From Rhizophagus irregularis (taxonomy: Eukaryota > Glomeromycota > Glomeromycetes > Glomerales > Glomeraceae): 64,000 nt of DNA. The notes beneath the pieces were generated by a model that saw only the letters and a program-made list of their open reading frames with translations, had not been told where the DNA came from and made no database searches. Location: positions 4,092,001 through 4,156,000 of the forward strand of contig NC_089429.1 of assembly GCF_026210795.1 (NCBI RefSeq). Direction: 5' to 3'. Each line of letters begins with the position of its first letter. Positions within the stretch are counted from its first letter, which is position 1. Positions 13,912 through 24,231 of the stretch are shown here, piece after piece. A program made the translations under genes and the position numbers.

Positions 13912-15936
13912 TTATTGATTAGCTTGGCCTTGTTGCCGAGCTAAGATGAGGTTGTTTTGTTGGATTCCTTCTTTAATCGAGCCAGCCAAAGAGGCAACAG
14001 TATCGGAAAGAGAGGAGAGACGCTGTTCCATATCAATAGGGGAGGAAGGAGCAACGTTGGAAGGTGGAATGGGAGCAAAATGAGGAATCGGGAAAAAACC
14101 ACTTGTTGATTGCAAAGGGGGAGAATTAACATCAACGAGGATATTATTATCAGTTCGATTCACTGTATCATCCCATCCTTGCATAGAGGAAGGGATGTAG
14201 GAAGGAGGTTTAGTGACAAAAGGTCCAGGAATAGGAGTACGAGCAGCCATAGCAGATTCCAAATTAGTGATGCGGCTGTTCATGGTAGCAAATTGTGTGG
14301 TAAGAAGGGCTAATTCTTCAACTACTTTTTCAAGAGCAGCACCAATAGATTTCCAATCAGTAAGTACAGTAGGAGGAGCAGGGTACGTAACATCCATGCC
14401 ATCAATATAATAATCAAGTTCCTTTCCATCAGGAATGCGATGACGTTGATCATTATTATTATTATTGAGATTATCGCGATTCCATGGTCGTCGGCGTTGA
14501 GAACGAGAACGAGATTGTTGTCGGTTATTAGGTCTAGACTTAGAATGATGGCGAGAAGCATTGGTACGGCTTTGTCCATCATTATTGTTATCAGGGCGGG
14601 CAAAACGGTTATGTCGTTTAGCAGGATGAGAAGGAGGTAGATGCTTGTTATATAAAGCACGTAATTTATCATTAGATTGCCAAGGGCGAGAAGGGCGATT
14701 GGGTCTAGATGAAGAACCACATTGATCAGGGTTACAATTAGGGCGACCACATCGATGACAAAGAGAAGTGACTTCATCCGGAGAATGCCAGGTAAGGCCA
14801 ACTTTCTTGAGAGCACATGAAATAGATTTAGCATTTTCCATAGCAGTTTCAGAGGCAAAATGGCAATAGGCGTAGGGTTTGGGATTGTAAGAATTCATAG
14901 AGAAGGGAACATTGATAGATTTAGCGGAAATTTCATCAGCAATTTCAGCAAGATCGACCGATATAGTACCACGCGGAAGACCGGCAAGTAAAGCAACATA
15001 AGCGCGTCTTTCAGCGCGTTGGTCAGGAGAGAAGGTAGCGGGGCAGATACGCAAACAATGTCCTCCACAAAGGACGCCCCAGGTAGAGTCGAGGTTCTGT
15101 AAAGCACAAGTAGATTCAAAGGTAATGTATGCAGTACGATAAAGTTTAGATAAATGGGTATGGCAACGAGTAATATTGCCGTAACGAGAAAAGGTACTAC
15201 GCAAAAGAGCGTCAGTTAGAAAAAGGGGGATATCGGTAACCACCAGGGTACGCGCGTGTTCATCAGCCTTAATAGCCTGGGGGTCATATGCATGGAAATG
15301 CAAGCCAAACAAAGAATCCATAGGGGAGGCTGTGGCGGTGTCAAGATCTTCCTTTTTTCAGAAGTGGACAATGATCCTCTTCAAATCGTTGGATCCACTA
15401 CACGTGGCATGACTACCATAAGAGGAGAACAAGGAAAGTTGTCGATCAACCGCATCGCACGCGTCGCGGTTCGAAGCGAAGTGATTCCAAAAGCCATCAA
15501 CGTCATTAGGAGCGGCCGAGGCATAGAAAAGTGTAGGTTGAGATTGTACTGCAGCTTGGGACACGTCCGGAGAGGCAGCCCGTTCAGGGAAAGAGACTGC
15601 GGGAGTAATTTCAGGGCTTTTGCCTTTATCGTTGTTGTTAGCAGGGGCGTGTTGCGAAGCATCGAGAGAGGAGGTATCGGGTTGAGAAGGTATCTCAGTG
15701 GAAGTTGTCTCAACAGGGCCAGGAGGCGCGAGAGGTTTATCAACATCCATGACAGAGTCGTCAGCACTGACTCTGGTACGTTTATTAGTAGAGGTGGTCG
15801 AAGGTGGAGTGTTCGAAGGGCCTGACATAGAGGAACCTTGACCAGAAACGTTGCCAGTTGGAGAGCTAGAGGCAGGACGTTTAGATGTAGTATCTTTGTT
15901 AGACTGGTTATTTTTCTTTTTGTTATCTTTACCCAT
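13912..15936 (-). pseudogene. LINE ORF1 (RNA-binding protein)
   Basis: One frame of about 674 residues with a single in-frame TGA at 15358-15360. The first ~190 residues are Ser/Thr/Pro-rich and low in order. After the stop comes an RRM-like fold (RTLVVTDIPLFLTDA, ...YRTAYITFES), then a Cys-rich knuckle CHRCGRPNCNPDQC. A basic Arg/Asn/Gln-rich segment and a C-terminal stretch with heptad-like leucines follow. This is the expected layout of a LINE ORF1 nucleic-acid chaperone. It ends about 50 bases before ORF2. Other frames here, such as the Leu-rich 14322-14858, are shadows. Confidence 0.75.
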
Positions 15937-16199
15937 TTGTAAAGTGTCGTAGTAGTTATCTAAAATAAAGAAATTATAAAGAAAAAGTAATAAAAAACTC
16001 CGAAAAAATTTTTTATTTTTTCGTAAATATTGTCAAGTGAGCAGAACGGGAGAGAGTTAGTTTTAGTTTTAGTTTTATCCTTTTGCTATCACTGGCTGAT
16101 GAGTTATTCAACAAAATGTTAAGCATCGGCATTATTATATTTCTTGATTTACGTTTACTGCGCCATTTAACATTTTGCTAAATTTCTCGGTACCTAGTG

Positions 16200-16620
16200 A
16201 TTGTAAAAAGACGATTAATAGCTCGTTGGAATCGCCTCATCAAGACGAATCGAATGGTGGTAAGCTCATCTCTCTGTGATCAATATCGACGGAGTTACTA
16301 CTTAAAAACCATTTAATATTTTTTAATTTCGGAAATTGATCTAGTGATTGGATTTCAATGTTTTTTATACCATTAGATTCGTCGCATTAAGACGAATCGA
16401 ATGGTAGTAAGATTGTCTCTCTAGGATCAATATTGGTAGAGTTATTACACAAAAACCATTAATATTTTTTTAATTTCGGAAATTAATCTAGTGATTGGAT
16501 TTCGATGTATTTTATACCATTAGAACCGTCTCATCAAGACGAATCGAATGGCGGTAAGATCATCTCTCTACGATCAATATTGGCGGAGTTACGATACAAT
16601 AAAGTTTTGAGTATAATTTT
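16200..16620. repeat. Three ~150-bp tandem repeats inside the Tc1/pogo-type element
   Basis: Each unit carries GAATCG(C/T)CTCATCAAGACGAATCG, which contains a short inverted repeat, followed by a GATCAATATTGG-type sequence and a ttaatttcggaaattgatctagtgattgg segment. One more partial unit lies left of the LINE at 4830-4863. A similar CGTCTCGTTGAAACGAATC hairpin recurs in the MITE at 37441-37726. Confidence 0.65.
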
Positions 16621-16753
16621 AGCTAAAATTATGTTAATTTTTGGCCGGAATTATGATATACTAATATAAGAAATTTTTTATATAGTCACATCTCTTTATA
16701 ATCACCAAATATGGACTGTCCCAAATGTGTGACTATAAAGAGAGTTGACTGTA

Positions 16754-18130
16754 TTTTAATTTTTTTTGTAGGTTTCTTTCAGTTCTTGGGCGTTAGATTT
16801 ATATGGTGAGTTTTGAAAAGAATCGAAACTTTAAAAATAATTAATTTTTTTTTAATTTTTTCTTTCTTATATTTTGTAGGTTCTTTCGGTTATAGGTCTT
16901 TGGATATATGGGTAAGTTTCGAAGTAAACTTCGAAACTTTTAAAAAAAACATTTTTTTTTATTTTATTTTAATTTTTTTTAATTTTTTTTGTAGGTTTCT
17001 TTCAGTTCTTGGGCGTTGGATTTATATGGTGAGTTTCGAAAAGAATTGAAACTTTAAAAATAATTAATTTTTTTTTAATTTTTTCTTTCTTATATTTTGT
17101 AAGTTCTTTTGGTTATAGGTCTTTGGATATACGGGTAAGTTTCGAAGTAAACTTCGAAACTTTTTAAAAAAAAACATTTTTTTTAATTGTTTGTTTTTTC
17201 TATTTTGTAGGTTTCGGCTGTCGGTTATTAGGCATTGGATATACGGGTGAGTTTCGAAGTAAATTTCGAAACTTTTAAAAAAAAACATCTTTTTAATTGT
17301 TTCATTTTTTTATTTTGTAGGTTTTGGCTTTCGGTTCTTGAGCTTTGGATATATGGGTAAGTTTCGAAGTAAACTTCGAAACTTTTAAAAAAAAACATCT
17401 TTTTAATTGTTTCTTTTTTCTATTTTGTAGATTTTGGCTTTCGGTTATTGGGCATTGGATATACGGGTGAGTTTTGAAGTAAAACTTCGTAACTTTTTTT
17501 TAAAAAAAATATTTTTTTTAATTGTTTGTTTCTTTTTTTCTATTTTGTAGGCTACGACTTTCAGTTATTGGGATTTGGATAGGTGAGTTTCGAAGCTTTA
17601 TTTTCTTTTCGAAACTTTAAAAAATAAATTTTTAATTTTATTTATTTATTTTTTTTATTTTGTAGGTATCGGTTGTGATATCCTTGGGCTTTGGATAGGC
17701 GAATTTTGAAATTTTGCTTCTTTTCGAAACTTTTTTAATAAAAAACTAATCATTTCTTTCCTTTTTTTGTAGGTTTCCACTTCGAACTTATATTGAACAA
17801 ATCGTGTAAGTTTCATATTTCGAAATTATTTTTTTTTTATCAAAAAACTTTAATTAATCGTTTCTTCTTTTTTTTTGTAGGTTTCCACTTTGAATTTTTG
17901 GTTGGATAAGTTTCGAAAATATTTCGAAACTAAAATTTTTTTTATTAAAGAATCGGTTTACTAACCGTTTCTTTATTTTTTTTTGTAGATTTTCTTTCGG
18001 ACTTCTATTGAATGGGTAGGTTTTGAATCTTCAAAATTTTGACCTTTTTTTATTGAAATAATAACGGTTTACTAACCGTTTCTTTATTTTTTTTTGTAGG
18101 TTTCTCTTTCAGACTTTCATCAGATAGAGT
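16754..18130 (+). repeat. Right block of the splice-site-like tandem array
   Basis: Thirteen units of 107-120 bp begin at about 16768, 16877, 16991, 17099, 17206, 17318, 17427, 17547, 17662, 17770, 17878, 17986 and 18096. Units at the left end match the block at 4041-4581 nearly exactly; those at the right end are more diverged, losing the GGATATATGG motif. Every unit keeps TTTTGTAG followed 32-40 nt later by a GTAAG/GTGAG-like site. The plus-strand frame at 16813-17049 is a shadow. Confidence 0.8.
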
Positions 18131-18139
18131 AAGTCGTAG

Positions 18140-18310
18140 ATAATTTTAGATGAGTGGATGATGGTGAATGATAATGAATGATGGATGGTGGATGATGGAT
18201 GGTGGATGATGGGTATGTGGACAATAGTTGATGGTGGTTGACGATGGTTGACAATGGAATGGTGAATGATGAATGGTGAATGATAGATGGTGGATGGTGG
18301 ATCGGATGGT
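18140..18310. repeat. GATG-rich simple repeat
   Basis: An irregular run of GATGGATGGTG / GATGATGG / GTGAATGAT units at the right edge of the array. No coding potential. Confidence 0.8.
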
Positions 18311-18429
18311 AGGTGTAAATAGCAGATACTGTAGATATTAGTTATTTAATATTATAATTTTTAATGTGTAATTTTAATAAAGCGAAATAATAAAATATAA
18401 TCAATTGACTAAATACATAAAAATCATTA

Positions 18430-18665
18430 ACAATTAGACAAAATTAGACTTAATTTTGTCCAACATTCGGCAATTTGAAATTTGGACGAATGTTTAGTAA
18501 AAGGTTGACGAATAGTTTATTTCCAATTTTTTAATGAATTTTTGCCAATTTTTGATTGCCAAGTGGCAGGCGAACTGTGCAAATCGTCAATAATAATTTT
18601 GACGATTTTTTTGGCAATGATCGGCCAAAATTAGACCAACTTTCGTCTAACATTCGTCAATTTGA
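18430..18665. repeat. Two direct copies at the right edge of the inner insertion
   Basis: TTCG(G/T)CAATTTGAAATTTGGA occurs twice (near 18456 and 18652) with partly shared flanks (AATTAGAC, TGTCCAACATTCG). The second copy abuts the MULE transposase sequence, so this probably marks the end of the insertion that split the transposase gene. I found no convincing partner at the left border (about 3140-3310). Confidence 0.45.
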
Positions 18666-20883
18666 AATTTGGATGAAATGGACTATTCTGACCAGTGGTA
18701 GATTCAAACCAACGCGTATGAATGAAACCCATATGGAATAACGCTTTATCAGATTGAAGTAGAACCTGATACTGATGTCGACATGGCATCCCTTGGTTAA
18801 TAATGTACATGCATGTACAAAATGATGTTGAATCTGCAAGAATTGCTACGTAGTGTGGCTTAGCTGTTAAGGATGTCATCGTTATATAGTGAACTTCCCA
18901 TATTTCCTGGATTTCATTATTATCTATATTTGATAGAAGTTCTTGCAACCTGATTTGCGGAATGTCATATATATGTTCAACAATATCCTTCGGAATATCA
19001 GGTTCGCTAATCTTTAATAAGTATATCAATTGGATTAGTATACTACTGAACATCATACTAAAAGTTTAAAAATTTGTTTTATAGCCACTTACCTGATCTA
19101 TTGTGATTAATGTTCCTTGGTATAATAACGCCTGTTTCATTTGTGCTCTCTAAAGTGACAATAGTATAGGTGTTAAACACTCTTTTAATATAGAATCAAT
19201 GTCTTTAAAGATGGTTTCGTATGTTGATGGAAGACCAATTGACGGATTTGACCCATAATAATTATTAAGATGGCTGTAATGTGCTTCTTTGTCTAATTCT
19301 CGTTCAACTTCTTTTACTAGCTCCTTTAAAAGTGTACCTCAGTCAAAATGCTTTTTAAGAACACCATTAATGGATTTAATCCGTTGAGTTGACTCAACCC
19401 CTGCTGTAAATATCTTTCCAATGGAATACCTCGCCCATGACTCTAGACTTGGGTAAAGTTTATTTTCAAGGTAAGCTCGACATGGCTCATATTTTGTGAG
19501 CATTTCTTTGTATCTTGATTCGAATTGACACTGCGTATAGCTATTGCGCATGTGGTAAAAATCCTCAATAAAATTATTGATTATCTACCCACGCAATTTA
19601 GACTTGGCTTTCTTCTTTACATTTTCTGTAATATGGTAGATACATAGCAAGTGTCGAGTTTGTGGATAAGTCATCTGGACAGCACCTAACATCGCCGGAT
19701 CTCCATCTGTAAATAGCACAACAGGTGAGAGATTACTTGTGGCTTCTAATGTGCATTGCAATATCCATTTATAATCAGCCAAAGTTTCGTATTTTGTTAA
19801 TGCTTGAGCGAGGATCCTTGTTTTAAAGTTGCTATCAATACCAACAAATAAGCTAAGGGCTATTTCGTATCGATTTGTCTTGGCTGTATTGTCGTGTATG
19901 ACAACATCATGATATTTAGGCCAAAGCTCGTTACGTTGCTGACTTGTTATCCAGAACAGTCCAGTTAGTTCATTTGAAGGTCCTTCCAATTGTGTTTTAA
20001 CAATAAAATCAGGATCCTTGTCATGTTGTTCCATAAGATATGAGAACATCGTTTTTGCATCAGATTCATCATGAATTCTAACCCCTCAGAACTTTTGAAT
20101 TGCATTATATAGATTCTTTTTCTTTATATGATGTTGAGGAAATTCTTTTAGGAGAAGATCGTACTGTTGACCAGCACTTAAATGTCCATTGACGGTATAA
20201 TGTTCAATTTTATCCAGCATTGCTTGCGGAAAATGTTGATTCTTAGATGCAAATTCTATAGTTACTGGATCACATTGATGATTATGGACATTGTTGAATT
20301 TGCTAAAATGTATAGTAGCTGCACGTTTTCCAAAATAGAATGATGCTTGCCATGGACATTTTGTTTTGGTTGTGGTAGCATCATGATGTAAAGTAATATC
20401 CTCTACCTTCTTCAGTTTATTGGTTCCTGATTTCCAATAAGTATAGACACGTCACCGAACAATCGTTTTGTCAACATCATCAAAGTCTTTACGGATTTTA
20501 ATAGCAACGAAACCAGTTTGTCTTGCATGCTGATTGACAATTACATCAACTTCATTCCAGTCTTTAAAGGTATCGTTAACTTTTAGTATTGCTTTGTTAA
20601 CATTCATATCATTGATATAATCTCCATTTGTAATACTTTCAAATTCAGGTGGTATATTTTCGTTCATATCATCTATAACTACCGTGTTTGTAGTTTGGGG
20701 TGATGACTGAATTTGATATTCGGACTCCATAAGGTAGAAATTAATACTTTCAAATTCAGGTGGTATATTTTTGTTCATATCATCTATAACTACTGTGTTT
20801 GTAGTTCGGGATGATGACTGGACTTGATATTTAGACTCTATAAGCGACATAAGGTAGAAATTTCTAAGTTTATCAAATATCAA
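18631..20883 (-). pseudogene. MULE transposase, N-terminal and catalytic part
   Basis: From 20883 leftward one frame runs to about 19150. The N-terminus has two direct copies of a ~38-residue segment (TTNTVVIDDMN, IPPEFESI). A FAR1-type DNA-binding region follows (TKCPWQASFYF, VHNHQCDP), then the MULE core (YHDVVIHDNTAKTNRY, LFTDGDPAMLGAV, RHLLCIYHITENVKKK). After a probable intron near 19090-19060, a SWIM zinc finger follows (CTCMYIINQGMPCRHQYQ, then HTRWF). In-frame stops are TGA 20452-20454, TGA 20086-20088, TAG 19585-19587, TGA 19339-19341 and TAG 19150-19152. The gene is cut at about 18660 by the nested insertion; its C-terminus is at 2506-3304. Confidence 0.82.
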
Positions 20884-21885
20884 ACGCGTTTGATACTCCT
20901 TTACCTAAGTCTTTTTTTATTGATGTAGGTTAGGAAGGTAAAGAAAATTCAGACGTCTATCAAACACGACACTCTTCCCTTCAAAAGTCCTATCAAACTT
21001 ACAAGAAACTAGCAATAATAGACCTGCCAAGAGGCTGAGTGGGAAAAATCAATTGCGAACAATACTACAATAAACAATAACGCAAATCACGTGATAAGGG
21101 TAAAATAGGGAGAAATCAATTACGCGCACATGTAACACATGTTTGTATGACAATTATAATAATTATAATTTTACGCGATATATAATAACACATGATACTG
21201 GTGATGATCACCGCCGGTGATTTATAGCAAAATTAATAAATATTTATGAGATTTATAATTTTATTTAGAAACCCACAGGAGAGGATTCTAATGAAAGAAA
21301 TAATAATTTGTTTGCACCATATCCAAATATATCTTCCAGAAACTTATTAATAGGAGACGAAACATCTAATCAGGAAACAGATGATATTCGTGCTTTTTTA
21401 CGATCTGAAGAAGTAAAAGGAAGATTAACAGCTGTTTCTACAGCTAGTAGTTCAATTAATAGATTGAATTTTAACCTACACAAAGAAAGTAGTAAATACA
21501 AATTAAATTTCAAAGGAAAAACTAAAAAAAATAAAATTAGGGCAATTTCTTTTGAATTTACTTTAATTTCTAAAAGGAGTATTTCATCCATCCCAAAAAG
21601 AGGAAACGAGTTGTAAGTTTTTTTCAGCTGTTTTTAATTTGCTCTTTCTGCTTCATTAAAATTTAACATATAATTAATTATAGGTGGGAACAGTTAATGA
21701 CGCAAAATCTTCTTTTGCAAAAAATTACTTTTAACAATGATGGTGAAAATTATGTTAACAATCAAGTTGTTGCAACATTTCCTTGTTTAATCGAAACTGG
21801 TTGGCAATGCTTTAAAGCAAAAAATACTAGTGATCTTGAAGAAATGCCTTTTGAACCAGAAAGTATTAAAGATCTTAATTATATC

Positions 21886-22180
21886 AGGACCCCGGATATC
21901 TAATATAAAGGTCATAATGGACTTTTGGCCAAAAACACCCCTTTTTGCTGAAACTCAAAAAATCGTTTTTTGTAAATATCTCAGCATCCAGTAATTCAAT
22001 TTTAATGAACTTTTTTTTATTTTGTAGCCCTCATTTAGCTCTACAATTTAAAAAAAGTTCATCAAAATTGGACCACTGGATGCCGAGATATTTACAAAAA
22101 ACGATTTTTTGAGCCCTGAAAAATGGGCCAATCTGCCGAAAGTGTGACTTATGACCTGTTTTGGAGATATCCGGGGTCCT
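21886..22180. mobile_element. 295-bp palindromic MITE in HECT exon 3
   Basis: It begins AGGACCCCGGATATCT and ends AGATATCCGGGGTCCT, with long imperfect inverted arms (e.g. AATCGTTTTTTGTAAATATC against its complement). ATTATATC(A) is duplicated on both sides (21878-21886 and 22181-22189), an 8-9-bp duplication that suggests a MULE-type MITE. It adds an in-frame TAA a few codons after the left border. A relative with AGGACCCCGAATATT ends is at 37441-37726. Confidence 0.88.
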
Positions 22181-24231
22181 ATTATATCAAAAGGTAATTA
22201 TTATAAGATAGCTAAGTTTCACTGATGATTTAAATTCTAAAGTTTTATATACGAAGTATTGATTTTTATTTAATTTAATTTTAATAGAGCGTCAACGAGC
22301 AAATCTAAAGTTTATATCAAACCCGTTATTGATAATCTATGTGAATTATCTGAGTCATCTGATAATTCATCAGATAATTTTTCAACCATTTCTTTAACTG
22401 AAGAAGAAATAATTGAACCACCCAATGGCTCTCTCCAAGATTTAATGAAACATTTTAAATATAAATTACAAGATCAATATTATACTGATAATAATATAAC
22501 AATCATTTTTATTAATGAAAATACTATTGTAGAGTCGTTAATTGAATGGGCTAAAAATGCTGATGATAAAGACCTATTGCAACGTCCATCAATTGATCTT
22601 GCTTTAGAAGAGTAAGTAATTTAACATTATCATTATTAATTCATATTTTTGATTCTAAGCTTAATTATTTTTAAAAAAAATTTTATTATAAAATTTTCAG
22701 TGTTACAGATACCGGAGGAGTATTCAAACAAGTAATTTCAATATTTTGGAATAAAGTACTGGATTGTCAGCTGTACTTTACAGATGGATTAATTGATAAT
22801 TCACCAGAATGCCATACACTTGGTATACTTTTATTTTAGACCATTTTACATTATGGACAATGGCCCCAATGGTTGAATAAATTCCATATCCAATATTTGA
22901 TCGATGAAAAAATTGAACACGAAAAGATTTTGAAAGAATGCAATCCTATTTTCTATAAATTGGTTCGTCAATTAAAGAAAAAGAAGTCTAATTTTAATGA
23001 TTTATTACATTCTTGGATGAACAACTGTGATATTAATGTAAGTATAATTAATTTATAACCTAATTTTAGAATTTTTTTTAGAACATATGACGATTTATTA
23101 ATGAAAATAATTTTTTTAATTATTATTTAATATTTAATATTAGATTGATCATATCAAAACTTTAAATAATAATGAAGCTGCTTCTTATGTAGCTAAATAC
23201 GAAGTCATTACAATTAGGAAAAATGCTCTTGATGATTTCAAACTAGGATTTAACAAATTTAATATCATCAATGTAAGTCTAATATTTAAATTAATATTTT
23301 TAGTTATAATTAATTACAATTAATTAAACTCCTCTTTTTAGGAATTAAAAAATTACAAATATCATAATATAGTTCGTGAATTATACTATAAAATTACATA
23401 TAATATCGTAATTGATCAATTCGATTCTGAATACATTGAACTACAAGCACAATCACATAATAAACCACAATATCGACTATTATATGAAGAATTTAAAGAA
23501 TTATTAAGATCAATGGATGAAGAAGAGCTTAATAATGTTATGAAGTTTGCAATTGGATCTAGTATTATTCCAGCATTACCAAAAATCAAAGTATATTTTT
23601 TTAATGAAATATCTTGTTAAATTTATTTAAAATATAATAATTTACTTATTTACTTTATATTTTCAGATTTCGTGGGTCAAGCTTAATACAGATGAAGTAA
23701 AACTATGGCATAATAGGTTACCACACGCTTCTACATGTGGAAATCTTTTAACCTTTTGTGAAAACTACGAAATATCGCCACAGGGGTTCAATACTTTTAA
23801 GGAGGACTTACGTAGTGGATTTATAAATCATGAAGGTTTCTCAGAACCAGTTTATTCAAGAAACTATAACAGTAATTTCATTTTACAGAATGAAATTAAT
23901 AATGAATTGGAATTTTCAAGTTCACAGCTTAATAATACAGCAACTGGAACGCTTGTTCAACCAACATCTAATATTAATTCTGGCAATTCAGTTGAGAATG
24001 CCATTCCCGTTGATGCATTAGAGTTAAGCACAGATTCTTATCAGGTGATAATTTAATTAATTTTATCATTAGATAATTATTATTTAAATTATTTAAATTA
24101 ATATACAACATTTTAACCTTTAGAATGTTAATTCAAATATTCCGAATGTAAGACAAATGGTAACATTCCGTTGGGTTAATGTAACCAATCCACTAGAACG
24201 TAGAACTAGGAGGGAGTCTGCTGAGTTTTAA

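Larger units (their letters stand above)
4881..16070 (-). mobile_element. Non-LTR retrotransposon (LINE) with APE, RT and RNase H, split by a hAT
   Basis: The LINE lies on the minus strand and is flanked by a 17-bp duplication AGTTTTATCCTTTTGCT (4864-4880 and 16071-16087), as expected from target-primed reverse transcription. Order from 5' to 3': ORF1 (15936-13912), ORF2 (13862-5134, interrupted by the hAT at 6871-10202), then about 250 bp of 3' sequence. No long poly-A tail is visible at the 4881 end. Without the hAT the element is about 7.85 kb. Domain order with RNase H resembles the I/Tad1 group; the clade is not settled. Confidence 0.85.
4584..16751. mobile_element. Tc1/mariner/pogo-type element, carrying a LINE
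   Basis: The ends are inverted copies beginning CAGTCAACTC followed by TATAGTCAC repeats. They are flanked by TA on both sides (4582-4583 and 16752-16753), the classic duplication of this superfamily. The element split a tandem array that resumes in register on the other side. No transposase is visible in its own sequence (4584-4880 and 16071-16751), so it is probably non-autonomous. Its original size without the LINE would be about 1 kb. Confidence 0.8.
2144..21232. mobile_element. Mutator-like element (MULE) enlarged to 19 kb by nested insertions
   Basis: The left end (from 2144) and right end (to 21232) share an inverted repeat of about 45 bp containing TTTGCTAT, TCACCGGCGG and ATCATCACC. 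A 10-bp direct duplication, TTAATAAATA, flanks it (2134-2143 and 21233-21242). Removing the element restores a ~73-nt intron of the host HECT gene. A 9-11-bp duplication and a transposase with FAR1, MULE and SWIM domains (minus strand, 20883 down to 18631, and C-terminus 3304-2506) identify the superfamily. Outside the inner insertions the MULE is only about 4 kb. A ~390-bp element at 36341-36736 shares its terminal sequence. Confidence 0.85.
1977..24231 (+). pseudogene. HECT-type E3 ubiquitin ligase gene, 9 exons, disrupted by transposons
   Basis: Exons are 1977-2096, 21269-21612, 21684-22193, 22288-22611, 22701-23037, 23144-23272, 23342-23590, 23667-24044 and 24124-24231. All joins are GT/AG and phase-consistent; removing the MITE leaves 2196 nt, exactly 732 codons. 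Exon 1 gives a Cys/His-rich start (CYKKDCGC, ICGCDHHEAFHEQ). The second half resembles a HECT domain: a DTGGVFKQVI / LYFTDGLI / LHYGQWP stretch and a C-lobe with GSSIIPALP and LPHASTCGNLL, where the Cys would be the ubiquitin-accepting residue. Three lesions are visible. Intron 1, originally about 73 nt, holds a 19-kb element nest. Exon 3 holds a 295-bp MITE that brings a stop. Exon 5 has an in-frame TAG at 22837-22839. The first may be tolerated if spliced; the other two truncate the protein before the HECT domain is complete. The function is a family-level assignment. Confidence 0.8.

Noticed and set aside
14322-14858. Leu/Ile-rich minus-strand frame inside LINE ORF1
   Set aside because: It overlaps ORF1, which has recognisable RRM and zinc-knuckle motifs in the other frame.
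22837-22839. A 17-nt intron (GTATAC...TTTTAG) removing the TAG in HECT exon 5
   Set aside because: It is far below the size of any other intron here, and the flanking frame continues uninterrupted across it, so a nonsense change is simpler.
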